From Cellulomonas chitinilytica (lineage in GTDB: Bacteria; Actinomycetota; Actinomycetes; Actinomycetales; Cellulomonadaceae): a stretch of DNA of 64,000 bases. Below the pieces are notes generated by a model that was not told the origin of the DNA, searched no databases, and was given only the letters and a program-made list of their open reading frames with translations. Positions 1 through 7,820 of the stretch are shown here, in pieces. The DNA is taken from NCBI RefSeq assembly GCF_016862675.1, contig NZ_BONK01000012.1, forward strand, positions 1-64,000. Direction: 5' to 3'. Every line of letters starts with the position of its first letter. The first letter of the stretch is position 1. Both the position numbers and the translations under genes were made by a program.

Positions 1-1
1 C

Positions 2-2128
2 CCGCCGCTCCCGTTGCACCGGCTGCGGCTGGCGGGCGACCTCGGCGAGGTCCGGGAGCGGACCCTGGCGTTCGACGGGGCCGAGGTCGCGCGGCTCGCG
101 TCGTCGTCCGGCGTGGACCTCAGCCCCGGCGAGGCCGACGAGCTGCGGGGGCTGACCGGCGGGTGGCCGGTGGCGGTCCGCATGTCGCTCATGTCGCTCG
201 CCGCGGACGACGACCCCGGTGCGCGCGTGCGACGGATGCCCGCGCTCACCGTCCCGGTCGCGGACTACCTGGTCGACGAGGTCCTCGCCGGGCTGCCCGC
301 GCCCCTCGCGGAGTTCGTGCTGCGCGCCACGGTCGACGACGTGGTCGACCCGCTGCTCGCCGAGCGGCTCGTGCCCGGTGGTGCGCGGCTGCTCGACGAG
401 TGCGTCGCCCGCGGCCTGTTCCTCACCCGCACGGTGCCCCTGCCGGGCGGCGCGGGCACGGGTCCCGGCGCGGCTCGGGACCGGACCGGCCCGGTCTACC
501 GGTGGCACGCCCTGTTCGCCGCGCAGTGCCGGGTGCTGCAGGGCCGCCGCGACCCCGACCTGCTGACCGCGACCCACCGGCTCGTCGCCGAGCACCGCCG
601 CTCCACCGACTGGGTGTCCGCCGTCCGGCACGCCTCGGCCGCCGGCGACGACGCGCTCGCCGCCGAGCTGCTGCACGCGCACTGGGCCGAGCTGCTCGTC
701 GAGGGTGACACGGCGCTGCTGCGCCGCCTCCTGGCACAGCTCCCGGTGACGCTGTCGCGGGACCCGGGCGTCCTGCTCGCCGCGGCCGCGGCCGACCTGC
801 AGGACGGCCGTGGCGACCTGGCCGTGCTCGCGCACGCCCGCCGTGCCGCGCAGGACGCCTGGTCGGACGCCGACGAGCTCGTCGGCCGGCTCCTCGGACC
901 CGTCCTGTCGCCGGCCGGGCAGGCACCGGCCGCGGTGGCGTGGGCGGCACCCGCGCTGGCCGGGCCGGACGTCGACCCGGCGACCCGCGCGTTCGGCCTG
1001 TACCTCGTCGGGCGCGTCGAGGCCCAGACCGACACCGACACCCGCCGGGCCTGCGAGCACCTCGCCGAGGGCGCGACCGTCGCGACGGCGCTCGGGCTGC
1101 CGGCGATCGCCGTGGGCTGCCGGGCCGAGCAGAGCCTGCTGCTCGCGGACGACGGGGAGCTCGCGCGGGCCGACGACGCCGCGGGGACCGTGCTCGACCG
1201 CGGCGCGGAGCTCGGGTGGACGAGGACGAGCGCGCTCGCGTCCGCGCACCTCGCCCGGGGGCTGGCGGCGTTCTGGCAGGACCGGCTCGGCGACGCGCGC
1301 ACCCACCTGGCGGCGGCGCAGGCGGGCGCCGGCCGGCAGCGGCCCGAGGTGGCCGTCCGCGCCGCGGCGGTGCTCGCGCTCGTCTGCCTGGCGCAGGACG
1401 ACGGCGCGGGCTTCGCACGCGCCCGCGCGGCCGTCGGCCAGGACGCGCGCTGGCGGGCGCTGCCCTCGTTCGCGGACGTCCTCGGCGTCGTCGACACCGT
1501 CGCGCACGTGCGGCACGGCGACCTCGCGGCCGGGCTCGCGACCGCGCACGAGGTCGCCACCGACGTCGCGCACCCGCTCGCCGTGGTCTGGGAGGCCGAG
1601 ACCGAGCGGCTCGCCGGGCACCCCGACGCCGCGGACCGCGCCCTCGACCGGCTCGGCGCCGTCCGCGTGCGCGCGCACGTCGAGGTCTCGGCGGCCCTGA
1701 CGCGCGCCCTCCTGCGGTCGGCGGAGCACGACGACGCAGCCGCGCACCGCAGCCTCGAGCACGCCCTCGCCGTCGCCGCGCCCGAGGGGCTGCGCCGCCC
1801 GTTCGCCGAGCGCGCCGAGGACCTGCACGCTCTGCTCGTCGACCACCTCGCCTGGGGGAGCGCGCACGAGGAGCTCGCCGCCGGCCTGCTCGGCGCGACA
1901 CCGCCGGCCCGGACCTCACGCGCGGCGGTCCGTGCCTGGGAGCTCACCGCCCGCGAGCGCGAGGTGCTGGTGCGGCTCCGGTCGACGATGACGACCACCG
2001 AGATCGGCGCCGCCCTGTTCGTCTCGACGAACACCGTCAAGACCCACCAGCGGTCCATCTACCGCAAGCTCGGCGTCCCCGGCCGCCGGGAGGCCGTGCG
2101 CCTGGCGGCCGAGCAGGGCCTCATCTAG
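2..2128 (+). CDS. LuxR/MalT-family (LAL-type) transcriptional regulator, 5'-truncated by window edge
   Basis: The reading frame is open to the first base of the window and reads PPLPLHRLRLAGDL, a stretch typical of the region after the NTPase core of MalT/LAL regulators, so the true start and the P-loop lie upstream. About 709 residues are visible: a long alpha-helical Ala/Leu-rich TPR-like middle, then a C-terminal LuxR helix-turn-helix in the last ~65 residues (LTAREREVL, then STNTVKTHQRSIYRKLGV). Family knowledge: these are ATP-dependent, ligand-sensing DNA-binding activators. The target is unknown. The tandem palindromes about 310 bp downstream are possible sites for it or for another regulator. 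Family call is firm; role is open. Confidence 0.88.
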   Translation, partial: PPLPLHRLRLAGDLGEVRERTLAFDGAEVARLASSSGVDLSPGEADELRGLTGGWPVAVRMSLMSLAADDDPGARVRRMPALTVPVADYLVDEVLAGLPAPLAEFVLRATVDDVVDPLLAERLVPGGARLLDECVARGLFLTRTVPLPGGAGTGPGAARDRTGPVYRWHALFAAQCRVLQGRRDPDLLTATHRLVAEHRRSTDWVSAVRHASAAGDDALAAELLHAHWAELLVEGDTALLRRLLAQLPVTLSRDPGVLLAAAAADLQDGRGDLAVLAHARRAAQDAWSDADELVGRLLGPVLSPAGQAPAAVAWAAPALAGPDVDPATRAFGLYLVGRVEAQTDTDTRRACEHLAEGATVATALGLPAIAVGCRAEQSLLLADDGELARADDAAGTVLDRGAELGWTRTSALASAHLARGLAAFWQDRLGDARTHLAAAQAGAGRQRPEVAVRAAAVLALVCLAQDDGAGFARARAAVGQDARWRALPSFADVLGVVDTVAHVRHGDLAAGLATAHEVATDVAHPLAVVWEAETERLAGHPDAADRALDRLGAVRVRAHVEVSAALTRALLRSAEHDDAAAHRSLEHALAVAAPEGLRRPFAERAEDLHALLVDHLAWGSAHEELAAGLLGATPPARTSRAAVRAWELTAREREVLVRLRSTMTTTEIGAALFVSTNTVKTHQRSIYRKLGVPGRREAVRLAAEQGLI

Positions 2129-2164
2129 CGGGGCGCGTCCAGCACGGCGTCAGCCGGCGACGCC

Positions 2165-2401
2165 TCACCCGACCTCGCCCTCCGCGTCGGGCTCGGGGAC
2201 CACGTGCAGCTCGGTGATGTCGAGCCCCAGGTCGTGCAGCAGCGCCACGAGCCCGGTGAGCGCGGCCTTGTCCGGGACCCGGCAGGACAGCACGGTGCCG
2301 CTGCCGGTCGGGGTCTCGACGATGTCCGCGAAGTCGTGCAGGCGTGCGTCCCGCAGGTCCACCCCCCGCGGGCTGCCGTCGATCCTGATGTGGTACAGCA
2401 C
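2165..2401 (-). CDS. Small conserved hypothetical protein (about 78 aa)
   Basis: The start is taken as the GTG giving VLYHIRIDGSPRG, because the frame further upstream runs antisense into the next gene and looks non-coding. The product is a small alpha/beta protein (LSCRVPDKAALTGLVALLHDLGLDITELHVV) resembling short actinobacterial proteins whose core reads xVxDQAALxGLLxRLRxLGLxLxxVRR. These are common beside regulators and reductases, and their function is not known. It is divergent from the membrane-protein gene at 2570, and the intergenic space holds two palindromes that could control both. No signal peptide or metal motif is visible. Confidence 0.6.
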   Translation of the reverse strand: MLYHIRIDGSPRGVDLRDARLHDFADIVETPTGSGTVLSCRVPDKAALTGLVALLHDLGLDITELHVVPEPDAEGEVG

Positions 2402-2434
2402 CCGACCAGCGTCCGTCGCCCCCGACCCCGACCG

Positions 2435-2488
2435 CCTCACGCGCACGGGGTGAGATGCGCCCGTCGGGCTCACCCCGTGCGGGTGAGG
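2435..2488. promoter_or_regulatory. Tandem 19-bp palindromes (candidate operators) in a divergent intergenic region
   Basis: CTCACgcgcacggGGTGAG lies at 2436-2454 and CTCACCccgtgcGGGTGAG at 2469-2487. Each is a near-palindrome with CTCAC/GTGAG arms, and together they form a 20-bp inverted repeat with one mismatch. Their centres are about 33 bp apart, roughly three helical turns, as expected for cooperative repressor or activator dimers. They lie between the reverse gene starting at 2401 and the forward gene starting at 2570. The cognate regulator is not known. A transcribed hairpin is the alternative reading. Confidence 0.5.
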
Positions 2489-2569
2489 CACCGCCCGGGC
2501 CCCGGGGGAACAGTGGGAGCCACGGCGGGGAGCACCCCGCCCGCGGGGCGAGCGGCGACGGAGGCCGGC

Positions 2570-2971
2570 ATGGCGCGCACGGTGACGGGTTGGGTCGGCT
2601 GGGTGTGGTTCGCGGCGTTCGGTCTGCTCACGGTCGGGCTGTTCAACCTGGTGGCGGGCCTGGTCGCGGCCTTCTCCTCCCAGCACGTGCTCGCCTGGAC
2701 GGGCGAGGGCGTCGCGATCGTCGACGTGTCGACGTGGGGCTGGGTGCACCTGGTCCTCGGGCTGCTCCTGGTCGTCGCGGGGTTCGCGCTGTTCGGGGGG
2801 AGCGCGTGGGCCCGGTACACGGCCGTCGTGCTCGTGGTGCTCAACATGGTCGCCCAGTTCGTGTCCCTGCCGACCACGCCGTGGTGGTCGGTCGTCGTCA
2901 TCGCGCTCGACCTGGTGATCCTGTGGGCGCTGATCGTCCACGGCGCCGAGGTCGAGCGCAGCCTCGCCTGA
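2570..2971 (+). CDS. DUF7144-like four-helix membrane protein
   Basis: The start ATG follows GGAGGCCGGC; longer in-frame extensions read into the palindrome region and are unlikely. The 133-residue product has about four hydrophobic segments (WVWFAAFGLLTVGLFNLVAG, WGWVHLVLGLLLVVAGFALF, TAVVLVVLNMVAQFVSL, VVVIALDLVILWALIV), the layout of the short actinobacterial DUF7144 membrane family. Its biochemical role is unknown. It heads a forward run of four small genes (DUF6325, SHOCT, DUF1269) with short gaps, a combination usually seen in stress-associated clusters. Confidence 0.8.
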   Translation: MARTVTGWVGWVWFAAFGLLTVGLFNLVAGLVAAFSSQHVLAWTGEGVAIVDVSTWGWVHLVLGLLLVVAGFALFGGSAWARYTAVVLVVLNMVAQFVSLPTTPWWSVVVIALDLVILWALIVHGAEVERSLA

Positions 2972-2987
2972 GACCGGAGGAGCAGTC

Positions 2988-3431
2988 ATGGCTGAAGTGT
3001 TCGGACCTGTCGACCTCTACGCGATCGGGTTCCCGGAGGAGCGCGTGCCGGAGCGTGTGCGCGACGAGCTCCTCGCGCTCATCGCCTCCGACGCCGTCCG
3101 CATCGTCGACCTCGTGGTCGTCCGCAAGTCGCTCGACGGCGACCTGACCGTCATCGAGGTCGAGGACTTCGGCGACGAGCTGCAGATCACCGACGTCGAG
3201 CTCGCCGGCGCCGGCCTGACGGGCGGCGAGGACGTCGACGAGATCGGCGCGGGCCTGCCACCTGGCGGCTCGGCCCTCGTCGCGGTCGTCGAGCACGTGT
3301 GGGCCCGCGGGTTCGTCGCGGCGGCGCGCGAGGCGGGCGCCATCGTCCTGGCCTCGGAACGGATCCCTGCCGAGGTCGTCAACGCCCTCGTCGAGCTCGA
3401 CGAGCTCGCCGGCGAGAGCACCACCGAGTGA
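2988..3431 (+). CDS. DUF6325 family protein
   Basis: This 147-residue soluble protein opens MAEVFGPVDLYAIGFPEER and contains IVDLVVVRKSLDGDLTVIE, features of the DUF6325 family that often accompanies SHOCT and DUF1269 genes. It contains an Ala-rich helix (FVAAAREAGAIVLASERIP) and an acidic C-terminus. A good GGAGGAG Shine-Dalgarno precedes the ATG. It lies 16 bp after the membrane protein gene and 18 bp before the SHOCT gene, so one transcript is likely. Molecular function is not known. Confidence 0.82.
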   Translation: MAEVFGPVDLYAIGFPEERVPERVRDELLALIASDAVRIVDLVVVRKSLDGDLTVIEVEDFGDELQITDVELAGAGLTGGEDVDEIGAGLPPGGSALVAVVEHVWARGFVAAAREAGAIVLASERIPAEVVNALVELDELAGESTTE

Positions 3432-3449
3432 CACCCTGAGGAGATCGCC

Positions 3450-3806
3450 ATGCCACCGCTCCGCCGAATGGGACGCCCCGGACTGATCGGGACCGCCGCC
3501 CGCACCGCCGTCATCGCCGGGACCGCCTCGGCGACCGTGGGGGCGGTGAACCGCCACCAGGCCAACAAGCAGGCCGCCTCCTACGAGCAGCAGCAGTGGG
3601 AGGCCCAGCAGCAGCAGGCCGCGCTCGACGAGGCCGCACGGCAGGCCGTCGCCCAGGCCCAGTACGCAGCCCCCGCCCCCGCCGCCGCTCCCACGGCGGC
3701 CGAGGACCCCCTGATCGCCAAGCTCAAGCAGCTCGCGGACCTGCACGCCGCGGGCGTGCTCGACGACGCCGAGTTCGCCGCCGCCAAGGCGAAGCTTCTC
3801 GGCTGA
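3450..3806 (+). CDS. SHOCT-domain protein
   Basis: This 118-residue protein has a basic N-terminus, a small-residue helical segment (LIGTAARTAVIAGTASATVGAV) and a Gln-rich linker (YEQQQWEAQQQQAALDEA). It ends in a SHOCT domain of about 30 residues, IAKLKQLADLHAAGVLDDAE, where the conserved short helices pack as an oligomerisation module. SHOCT proteins are often small and of unassigned function, usually near the membrane. Neighbours DUF6325 and DUF1269 fit a recurrent cluster in which the three are co-transcribed. Confidence 0.87.
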   Translation: MPPLRRMGRPGLIGTAARTAVIAGTASATVGAVNRHQANKQAASYEQQQWEAQQQQAALDEAARQAVAQAQYAAPAPAAAPTAAEDPLIAKLKQLADLHAAGVLDDAEFAAAKAKLLG

Positions 3807-3818
3807 GAGGAGACGACG

Positions 3819-4301
3819 ATGACGACGTTCACCGCGTGGAAGTTCGACACCCCGGACGGTGCGCAGCACGCCGCGGACGCGCTGAAGGGCGCGGAGCAGG
3901 ACGGGCTCGTCAAGGTGCTCGACCGGGCGATCATCACCTGGCCGGAGGGTGCCGCCCGCCCGGACATGCACCACACGAACGAGGACAAGCGGCGCGGCAC
4001 GGGCTGGGGCGCGTTCTGGGGGCTCCTGTTCGGCACGCTGTTCTTCGTCCCGGTGCTCGGCGCCGCGGCGGGTGCGGCGCTCGGCGCGATCAGCAAGGCC
4101 GTGTCGGCGGTCGGCCTGAACGAGGACCAGCTGCAGACCATCCGGGAGCAGGTGACGGTGGGGACGTCGATGCTGTGCGCGGTGACGACCGAGGGGGACA
4201 TGGACCGGCTGGGCGAGCGGTTCCACGGCCTGCACTCGACGCTCGTGGCGACGAACCTGACCGAGGCGGAGAAGTCGCTCCTGATGGAGACGTTCGGCTG
4301 A
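3819..4301 (+). CDS. DUF1269 domain-containing protein
   Basis: The 160-residue protein shows the family pattern: an N-terminal beta-rich part (FTAWKFDTPDGAQHAADALK), a central Gly/Ala-rich hydrophobic hairpin (FWGLLFGTLFFVPVLGAAAG) and the C-terminal segment VTVGTSMLCAVTTEGDMDRL. The glycine-zipper-like hydrophobic stretch suggests membrane association. It is the last gene of the small stress-type run, 12 bp after the SHOCT gene. The family has no firmly assigned function. Confidence 0.85.
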   Translation: MTTFTAWKFDTPDGAQHAADALKGAEQDGLVKVLDRAIITWPEGAARPDMHHTNEDKRRGTGWGAFWGLLFGTLFFVPVLGAAAGAALGAISKAVSAVGLNEDQLQTIREQVTVGTSMLCAVTTEGDMDRLGERFHGLHSTLVATNLTEAEKSLLMETFG

Positions 4302-4332
4302 TCCCGCACCCGCAGGTCACAGGGGACGTGTG

Positions 4333-4354
4333 CCTCGGTGAACGGTCGATGAAC
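4333..4354 (-). promoter_or_regulatory. Candidate PHO box upstream of senX3-regX3
   Basis: On the reverse strand the sequence reads GTTCATCGACC GTTCACCGAGG, two adjacent 11-nt direct repeats beginning GTTCAYC. This is the layout of actinobacterial PHO boxes bound by PhoP/RegX3-type regulators. It ends about 60 bp before the senX3 promoter -10 hexamer, so it suits autoregulation. The match is by eye; binding is inferred. Confidence 0.6.
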
Positions 4355-4413
4355 GCTCGTCGACGGCCTCGCGCCGTCACCGTGCGACGGCCGGGGCGCA
4401 CGTCCTCGCGGCT

Positions 4414-4419
4414 TACTGT
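4414..4419 (+). promoter_or_regulatory. -10 hexamer TACTGT of senX3, predicted leaderless start
   Basis: TACTGT is separated from the GTG start of senX3 by 6 nt, so transcription should begin at or next to the start codon. No Shine-Dalgarno precedes the GTG, which fits a leaderless mRNA. Confidence 0.55.
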
Positions 4420-4425
4420 GGCCCT

Positions 4426-5697
4426 GTGGAAGGGTTCTACGACAGCTTCGGGCTGCTGATCGCCGGCGCGCTCGGTGTCCTCACGGGCGCCGGTGCGACG
4501 TGGGCGTTCTGGTGGAGCGACCGCACCCAGCGCACGCTGCCCGAGACGCCCGCTCCGGTGGTCGACGACGGTGTGGTGCGCACGCTCGCGGTGCTGCGCT
4601 CCGCGGCGGTGGTGCTCGACGAGCACGACGCGGTGGTCCGGGCGAGCGCCCCGGCGCACGCCCTCGGCCTGGTGCGTGACGGCCGCATCGCGCCCGCCGC
4701 GATCCGGGACCTCGTCGCGCAGGTCCGCCGCGACGGCGTGATCCTCGACGAGGAGCTCGAGGTGCCGCGCGGCCCGGTGGGCGCGGGTGTGCTGCTTGTG
4801 CAGGTCCGGGTGGCCCAGGTCAGCGAGAAGCACCTGCTGGTGCTCGCGGAGGACCAGACGCAGGCTCGACGGCTCGAGGCGATCCGCCGCGACTTCGTCG
4901 TCAACGTCTCGCACGAGCTCAAGACGCCGGTCGGCGCGATCTCCCTGCTCGCGGAGACCATCGAGGACGCGGCGGACGACCCGACGGCGGTCCGCCGGTT
5001 CGCGGGCCGTATGCAGTCGGAGGCGACGCGGCTGTCCGCGCTCGTGCACGAGATCATCGAGCTGTCCCGGCTCCAGGTCGCCGGTGCGCTCGGGCAGCCC
5101 GCGATCGTGCATGTCGACGACGTCGTCGCCGAGGCGGTCGACCGGGCCCGCACCACGGCCGACGCGAAGAAGGTCCGGCTCGACATCGGCGGCCAGCAGG
5201 GCACCCAGGTGTTCGGCAACCGGGACCTGCTCGTCACGGCGGTGCGCAACCTGCTCGACAACGCGGTGGCGTACTCCGGGGAGGCGTCGCACGTCGGTGT
5301 CGGGGTCCGCGAGCACGAGGGCCTGGTGGAGATCGCGGTCGTCGACAACGGCATCGGCATCTCGTCGGCGGAGCAGGAGCGGGTGTTCGAGCGGTTCTAC
5401 CGCGTCGACCCGGCGCGGGCGCGCGCCACGGGCGGCACCGGGCTCGGTCTGTCGATCGTCAAGCACGTGGCGGCGGACCACGGCGGGGACGTCACCGTGT
5501 GGTCCCAGCCGGGCCGCGGCTCGACGTTCACGCTGCGCCTGCCCCGGGCGGAGGTCGGCGACGCCGGCGGGCCGGCCGCGTCCGTCGAGCCCGGTCCGCT
5601 CGCGACGACGACGCCGCCGTCGGGCATCCTGAACCTGCCGACCCCCACCGACTCCCAGGACGAAGGAGCCCCCACCGTGCGCCGGAGCGCCTCATGA
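4426..5697 (+). CDS. senX3: Sensor histidine kinase SenX3 (phosphate-responsive)
   Basis: This 423-residue membrane kinase has an N-terminal hydrophobic segment at about residues 9-28 (LLIAGALGVLTGAGATWAFW) and a PAS-like sensor region to about 145. A HisKA domain follows with the phosphoacceptor His163 in FVVNVSHELKTPVGAISLL, then a HATPase_c domain with N box (VRNLLDNAVAYS), G1 (VVDNGIGIS) and G2 (GGTGLGLSIV). In the family it works with RegX3 and is held inactive by the Pst transporter under phosphate sufficiency. Its stop overlaps the regX3 start (ATGA), giving translational coupling, and pstSCAB follows. A Pro/Thr-rich tail after the ATPase domain is not conserved in the family as far as I know. 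Confidence 0.93.
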   Translation: MEGFYDSFGLLIAGALGVLTGAGATWAFWWSDRTQRTLPETPAPVVDDGVVRTLAVLRSAAVVLDEHDAVVRASAPAHALGLVRDGRIAPAAIRDLVAQVRRDGVILDEELEVPRGPVGAGVLLVQVRVAQVSEKHLLVLAEDQTQARRLEAIRRDFVVNVSHELKTPVGAISLLAETIEDAADDPTAVRRFAGRMQSEATRLSALVHEIIELSRLQVAGALGQPAIVHVDDVVAEAVDRARTTADAKKVRLDIGGQQGTQVFGNRDLLVTAVRNLLDNAVAYSGEASHVGVGVREHEGLVEIAVVDNGIGISSAEQERVFERFYRVDPARARATGGTGLGLSIVKHVAADHGGDVTVWSQPGRGSTFTLRLPRAEVGDAGGPAASVEPGPLATTTPPSGILNLPTPTDSQDEGAPTVRRSAS

Positions 5698-6419
5698 CCC
5701 GCATCCTCGTGGTCGAGGACGAGGACTCGTACCGCGACCCCCTCACCTACCAGCTGGAGCGTGAGGGTTTCGAGGTGCTCACCGCGGCGTCCGGGACGGA
5801 GGCGCTCGAGCAGTTCGACGAGCACGGCGCCGACCTCGTGCTCCTCGACCTCATGCTGCCCGGCCTGCCCGGCACCGAGGTGTGCCGCCGCCTGCGCCTG
5901 ACGAGCGACGTCCCGGTCATCATGCTCACGGCGAAGGACGACGAGATCGACAAGGTCGTCGGCCTGGAGCTCGGCGCGGACGACTACGTGACGAAGCCGT
6001 ACTCGTCGCGCGAGCTGCTCGCCCGCGTGCGGGCCGTGCTGCGCCGCCGCGAGGCCCCCGTCGCCGTCGGCGTCCCCGCCGGTCACGGCCCGTCCGCCGA
6101 GCCGGACGACGACGAGCTGCTCGTGTCCGGCCCGGTCCGGATGGACGTCGAGCGGCACACGGTGCACGTGCGGGGCGACCTCGTCGCGTTCCCGCTCAAG
6201 GAGTTCGAGCTGCTGGAGATGCTGCTCCGCAACGCCGGCCGCGTGCTGACCCGCGGCCAGCTGATCGACCGGATCTGGGGCTCCGACTACGTCGGCGACA
6301 CCAAGACGCTCGACGTCCACGTGAAGCGGGTCCGCGCCAAGATCGAGCTCGACCCCGCGAACCCCGTCCTCCTGGTGACGGTCCGCGGCCTCGGCTACAA
6401 GCTGACAGAAGAGGACTGA
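5694..6419 (+). CDS. regX3: Response regulator RegX3 (OmpR/PhoB family)
   Basis: The start ATG overlaps the senX3 stop and gives MTRILVVEDEDSYRDPL; longer in-frame starts lie inside senX3 and are rejected. The 241-residue protein has a receiver domain with acidic pair E8/D9, phospho-acceptor Asp52 (LVLLDLMLPG), Thr79 and Lys101. A C-terminal OmpR-type winged helix follows (FPLKEFELLEMLLRNAGRVL and TLDVHVKRVRAKIE). It is expected to activate phosphate-uptake genes. The candidate PHO boxes before senX3 and pstS are plausible targets. A strong hairpin terminator follows. Confidence 0.94.
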   Translation: MTRILVVEDEDSYRDPLTYQLEREGFEVLTAASGTEALEQFDEHGADLVLLDLMLPGLPGTEVCRRLRLTSDVPVIMLTAKDDEIDKVVGLELGADDYVTKPYSSRELLARVRAVLRRREAPVAVGVPAGHGPSAEPDDDELLVSGPVRMDVERHTVHVRGDLVAFPLKEFELLEMLLRNAGRVLTRGQLIDRIWGSDYVGDTKTLDVHVKRVRAKIELDPANPVLLVTVRGLGYKLTEED

Positions 6420-6440
6420 CCGAACCGTCCTGTTCGTCCT

Positions 6441-6473
6441 CGAAGGCCCGTGTGATCTGCGCACGGGCCTTCG
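6441..6473. terminator. Hairpin terminator after regX3
   Basis: CGAAGGCCCGTG (6441-6452) and CACGGGCCTTCG (6462-6473) form a perfect 12-bp stem with a 9-nt loop, starting 21 nt after the regX3 stop. There is no T-run, as is usual in this GC range. It separates senX3-regX3 from pstS. Confidence 0.7.
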
Positions 6474-6508
6474 TCGTCCCGGACATCCGTCCGGACTCGT
6501 CGGCCAGC

Positions 6509-6530
6509 GTTCACCCCTGGTTCACCTGCG
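6509..6530 (+). promoter_or_regulatory. Candidate PHO box upstream of pstS
   Basis: GTTCACCCCTG and GTTCACCTGCG are exact-register 11-nt direct repeats, matching the direct-repeat-unit organisation of actinobacterial PHO boxes. The site lies about 85 bp before the pstS start, where a PhoB/RegX3-type activator would replace or overlap a -35 element. Confidence 0.72.
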
Positions 6531-6615
6531 ACAGCCCGGCCGGTCACGTGCAGTTCCTACCTTCGGCCATGCCGCGCACACCCCGGTGCGCACATGATCG
6601 ACAGGACGGACCACA

Positions 6616-7728
6616 GTGAAGCTCCCCCTCCTCGGCCGCATCGGCTCGGTTGCCCTCGTCGGCACCCTCGCCCTCGCGCTGTCGGCGTGCGGTTCGGACA
6701 ACGCGACCGACACCCCCGGAGCGACCGGCTCGGACGCCCCGGTCTCGACCCTGAGCGGCACGCTGAACGGTGGCGGCTCCAGCGCGCAGGAGAAGGCGCA
6801 GCAGGCGTGGGTCGCCGGCTTCCAGACGGCGAACCCGAACGTCACCGTCAACTACACGACCACCGACTCGGGTGCCGGCCGCAAGGGCTTCCTCGACGCG
6901 TCGCTCGACTACGCCGGCTCGGACAGCGCCCTGAACGACGAGGAGCTCGCGTCGTCGACGGACCGCTGCTTCGGCGGTTCGGGCATCGACCTGCCGGTGT
7001 ACATCAGCCCCATCGCGGTCGCGTTCAACATCGACGGCGTGAAGGAGCTCAAGCTGACGCCCGACGTCGTCGCGAAGATCTTCGCGGGCACGATCACCAC
7101 GTGGGACGACGCGGCCATCACGGCCCTCAACCCGGGCGCGAAGCTGTCCGGCGCGATCACGGTCGTGCACCGCTCGGACGACTCGGGCACCTCGAAGAAC
7201 TTCCAGGACTACCTGTCGAAGACCGCTCCCGACGTGTGGACCTACGAGGTCTCCAACACGTGGCCGGTGCAGGTCGGCCAGGGCGCGAACGGCACGTCGG
7301 GCGTCGTCCAGACGATCCAGGCGGCGCCGGGCACGATCGGCTACGCGGACGCCTCCGCCGTCGGCTCGCTCGGCAAGGTCTCGCTCGGTGTCGGGTCGGA
7401 GTTCGTCGCCCCGACGGCCGACGCCGCCGCCAAGACGGTCGACGTCTCCCCGCGGGACGACGCCCGCGGCGAGGGTGACATCGTCATCAAGGTCGACCGC
7501 ACGACCACCGAGTCGGGCGCGTACCCGGCGATCCTCGTGTCCTACCTGGTGGTCTGCAACACCTACGACAGCCAGGACAAGGTCGACCTGATCAAGGGTT
7601 ACGCAGGCTACGCCGCCGGCGCGGAGGGCCAGGAGAAGGCCGCGACCGCGGCCGGCTCGGCGGCGATCTCCGACGCGCTGCGCACGGACGTCCTCGCCGC
7701 GATCGACGCGATCACCGTCAAGAAGTAG
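6616..7728 (+). CDS. pstS: Phosphate ABC transporter substrate-binding lipoprotein PstS
   Basis: The GTG start gives VKLPLLGRIG, a signal peptide and a lipobox LALSAC with Cys25 as the lipidated residue. The 370-residue mature-plus-signal length is normal for PstS. Family features include LNGGGSSAQEKAQQAW near the N-terminus, the phosphate-binding FLDASLDYAGSDSAL and the VVHRSDDSGTSKNFQDYL segment. It captures periplasm-side phosphate and passes it to PstC/PstA. A strong hairpin lies between pstS and pstC, which usually raises pstS over the permease genes. A PHO box lies upstream. Confidence 0.95.
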   Translation: MKLPLLGRIGSVALVGTLALALSACGSDNATDTPGATGSDAPVSTLSGTLNGGGSSAQEKAQQAWVAGFQTANPNVTVNYTTTDSGAGRKGFLDASLDYAGSDSALNDEELASSTDRCFGGSGIDLPVYISPIAVAFNIDGVKELKLTPDVVAKIFAGTITTWDDAAITALNPGAKLSGAITVVHRSDDSGTSKNFQDYLSKTAPDVWTYEVSNTWPVQVGQGANGTSGVVQTIQAAPGTIGYADASAVGSLGKVSLGVGSEFVAPTADAAAKTVDVSPRDDARGEGDIVIKVDRTTTESGAYPAILVSYLVVCNTYDSQDKVDLIKGYAGYAAGAEGQEKAATAAGSAAISDALRTDVLAAIDAITVKK

Positions 7729-7742
7729 TCGACCGCACCGCC

Positions 7743-7789
7743 GTCGTCCGGCGGCCACCCAGGGCACGACCTGGTGGCCGCCGGACGAC
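7743..7789 (+). terminator. Intercistronic hairpin between pstS and pstC
   Basis: GTCGTCCGGCGGCCACC (7743-7759) pairs perfectly over 17 bp with GGTGGCCGCCGGACGAC (7773-7789). It begins 14 nt after the pstS stop and ends 31 nt before pstC. It is likely an attenuating terminator or 3'-end stabiliser giving excess PstS. Confidence 0.72.
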
Positions 7790-7820
7790 GCCGCACCCCC
7801 ACCCCGACAGGAGCACTCTG

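Noticed and set aside
2165..2989. 274-residue reverse frame extending through the DUF7144-like gene
   Set aside because: Beyond 2401 the frame is antisense to the four-helix membrane gene and low-complexity; only the last ~78 residues look like a protein.
6594..7478. Alternative forward frame starting just before pstS
   Set aside because: It is out of frame with PstS, lacks the lipobox and binding motifs, and is Arg-rich shadow translation.
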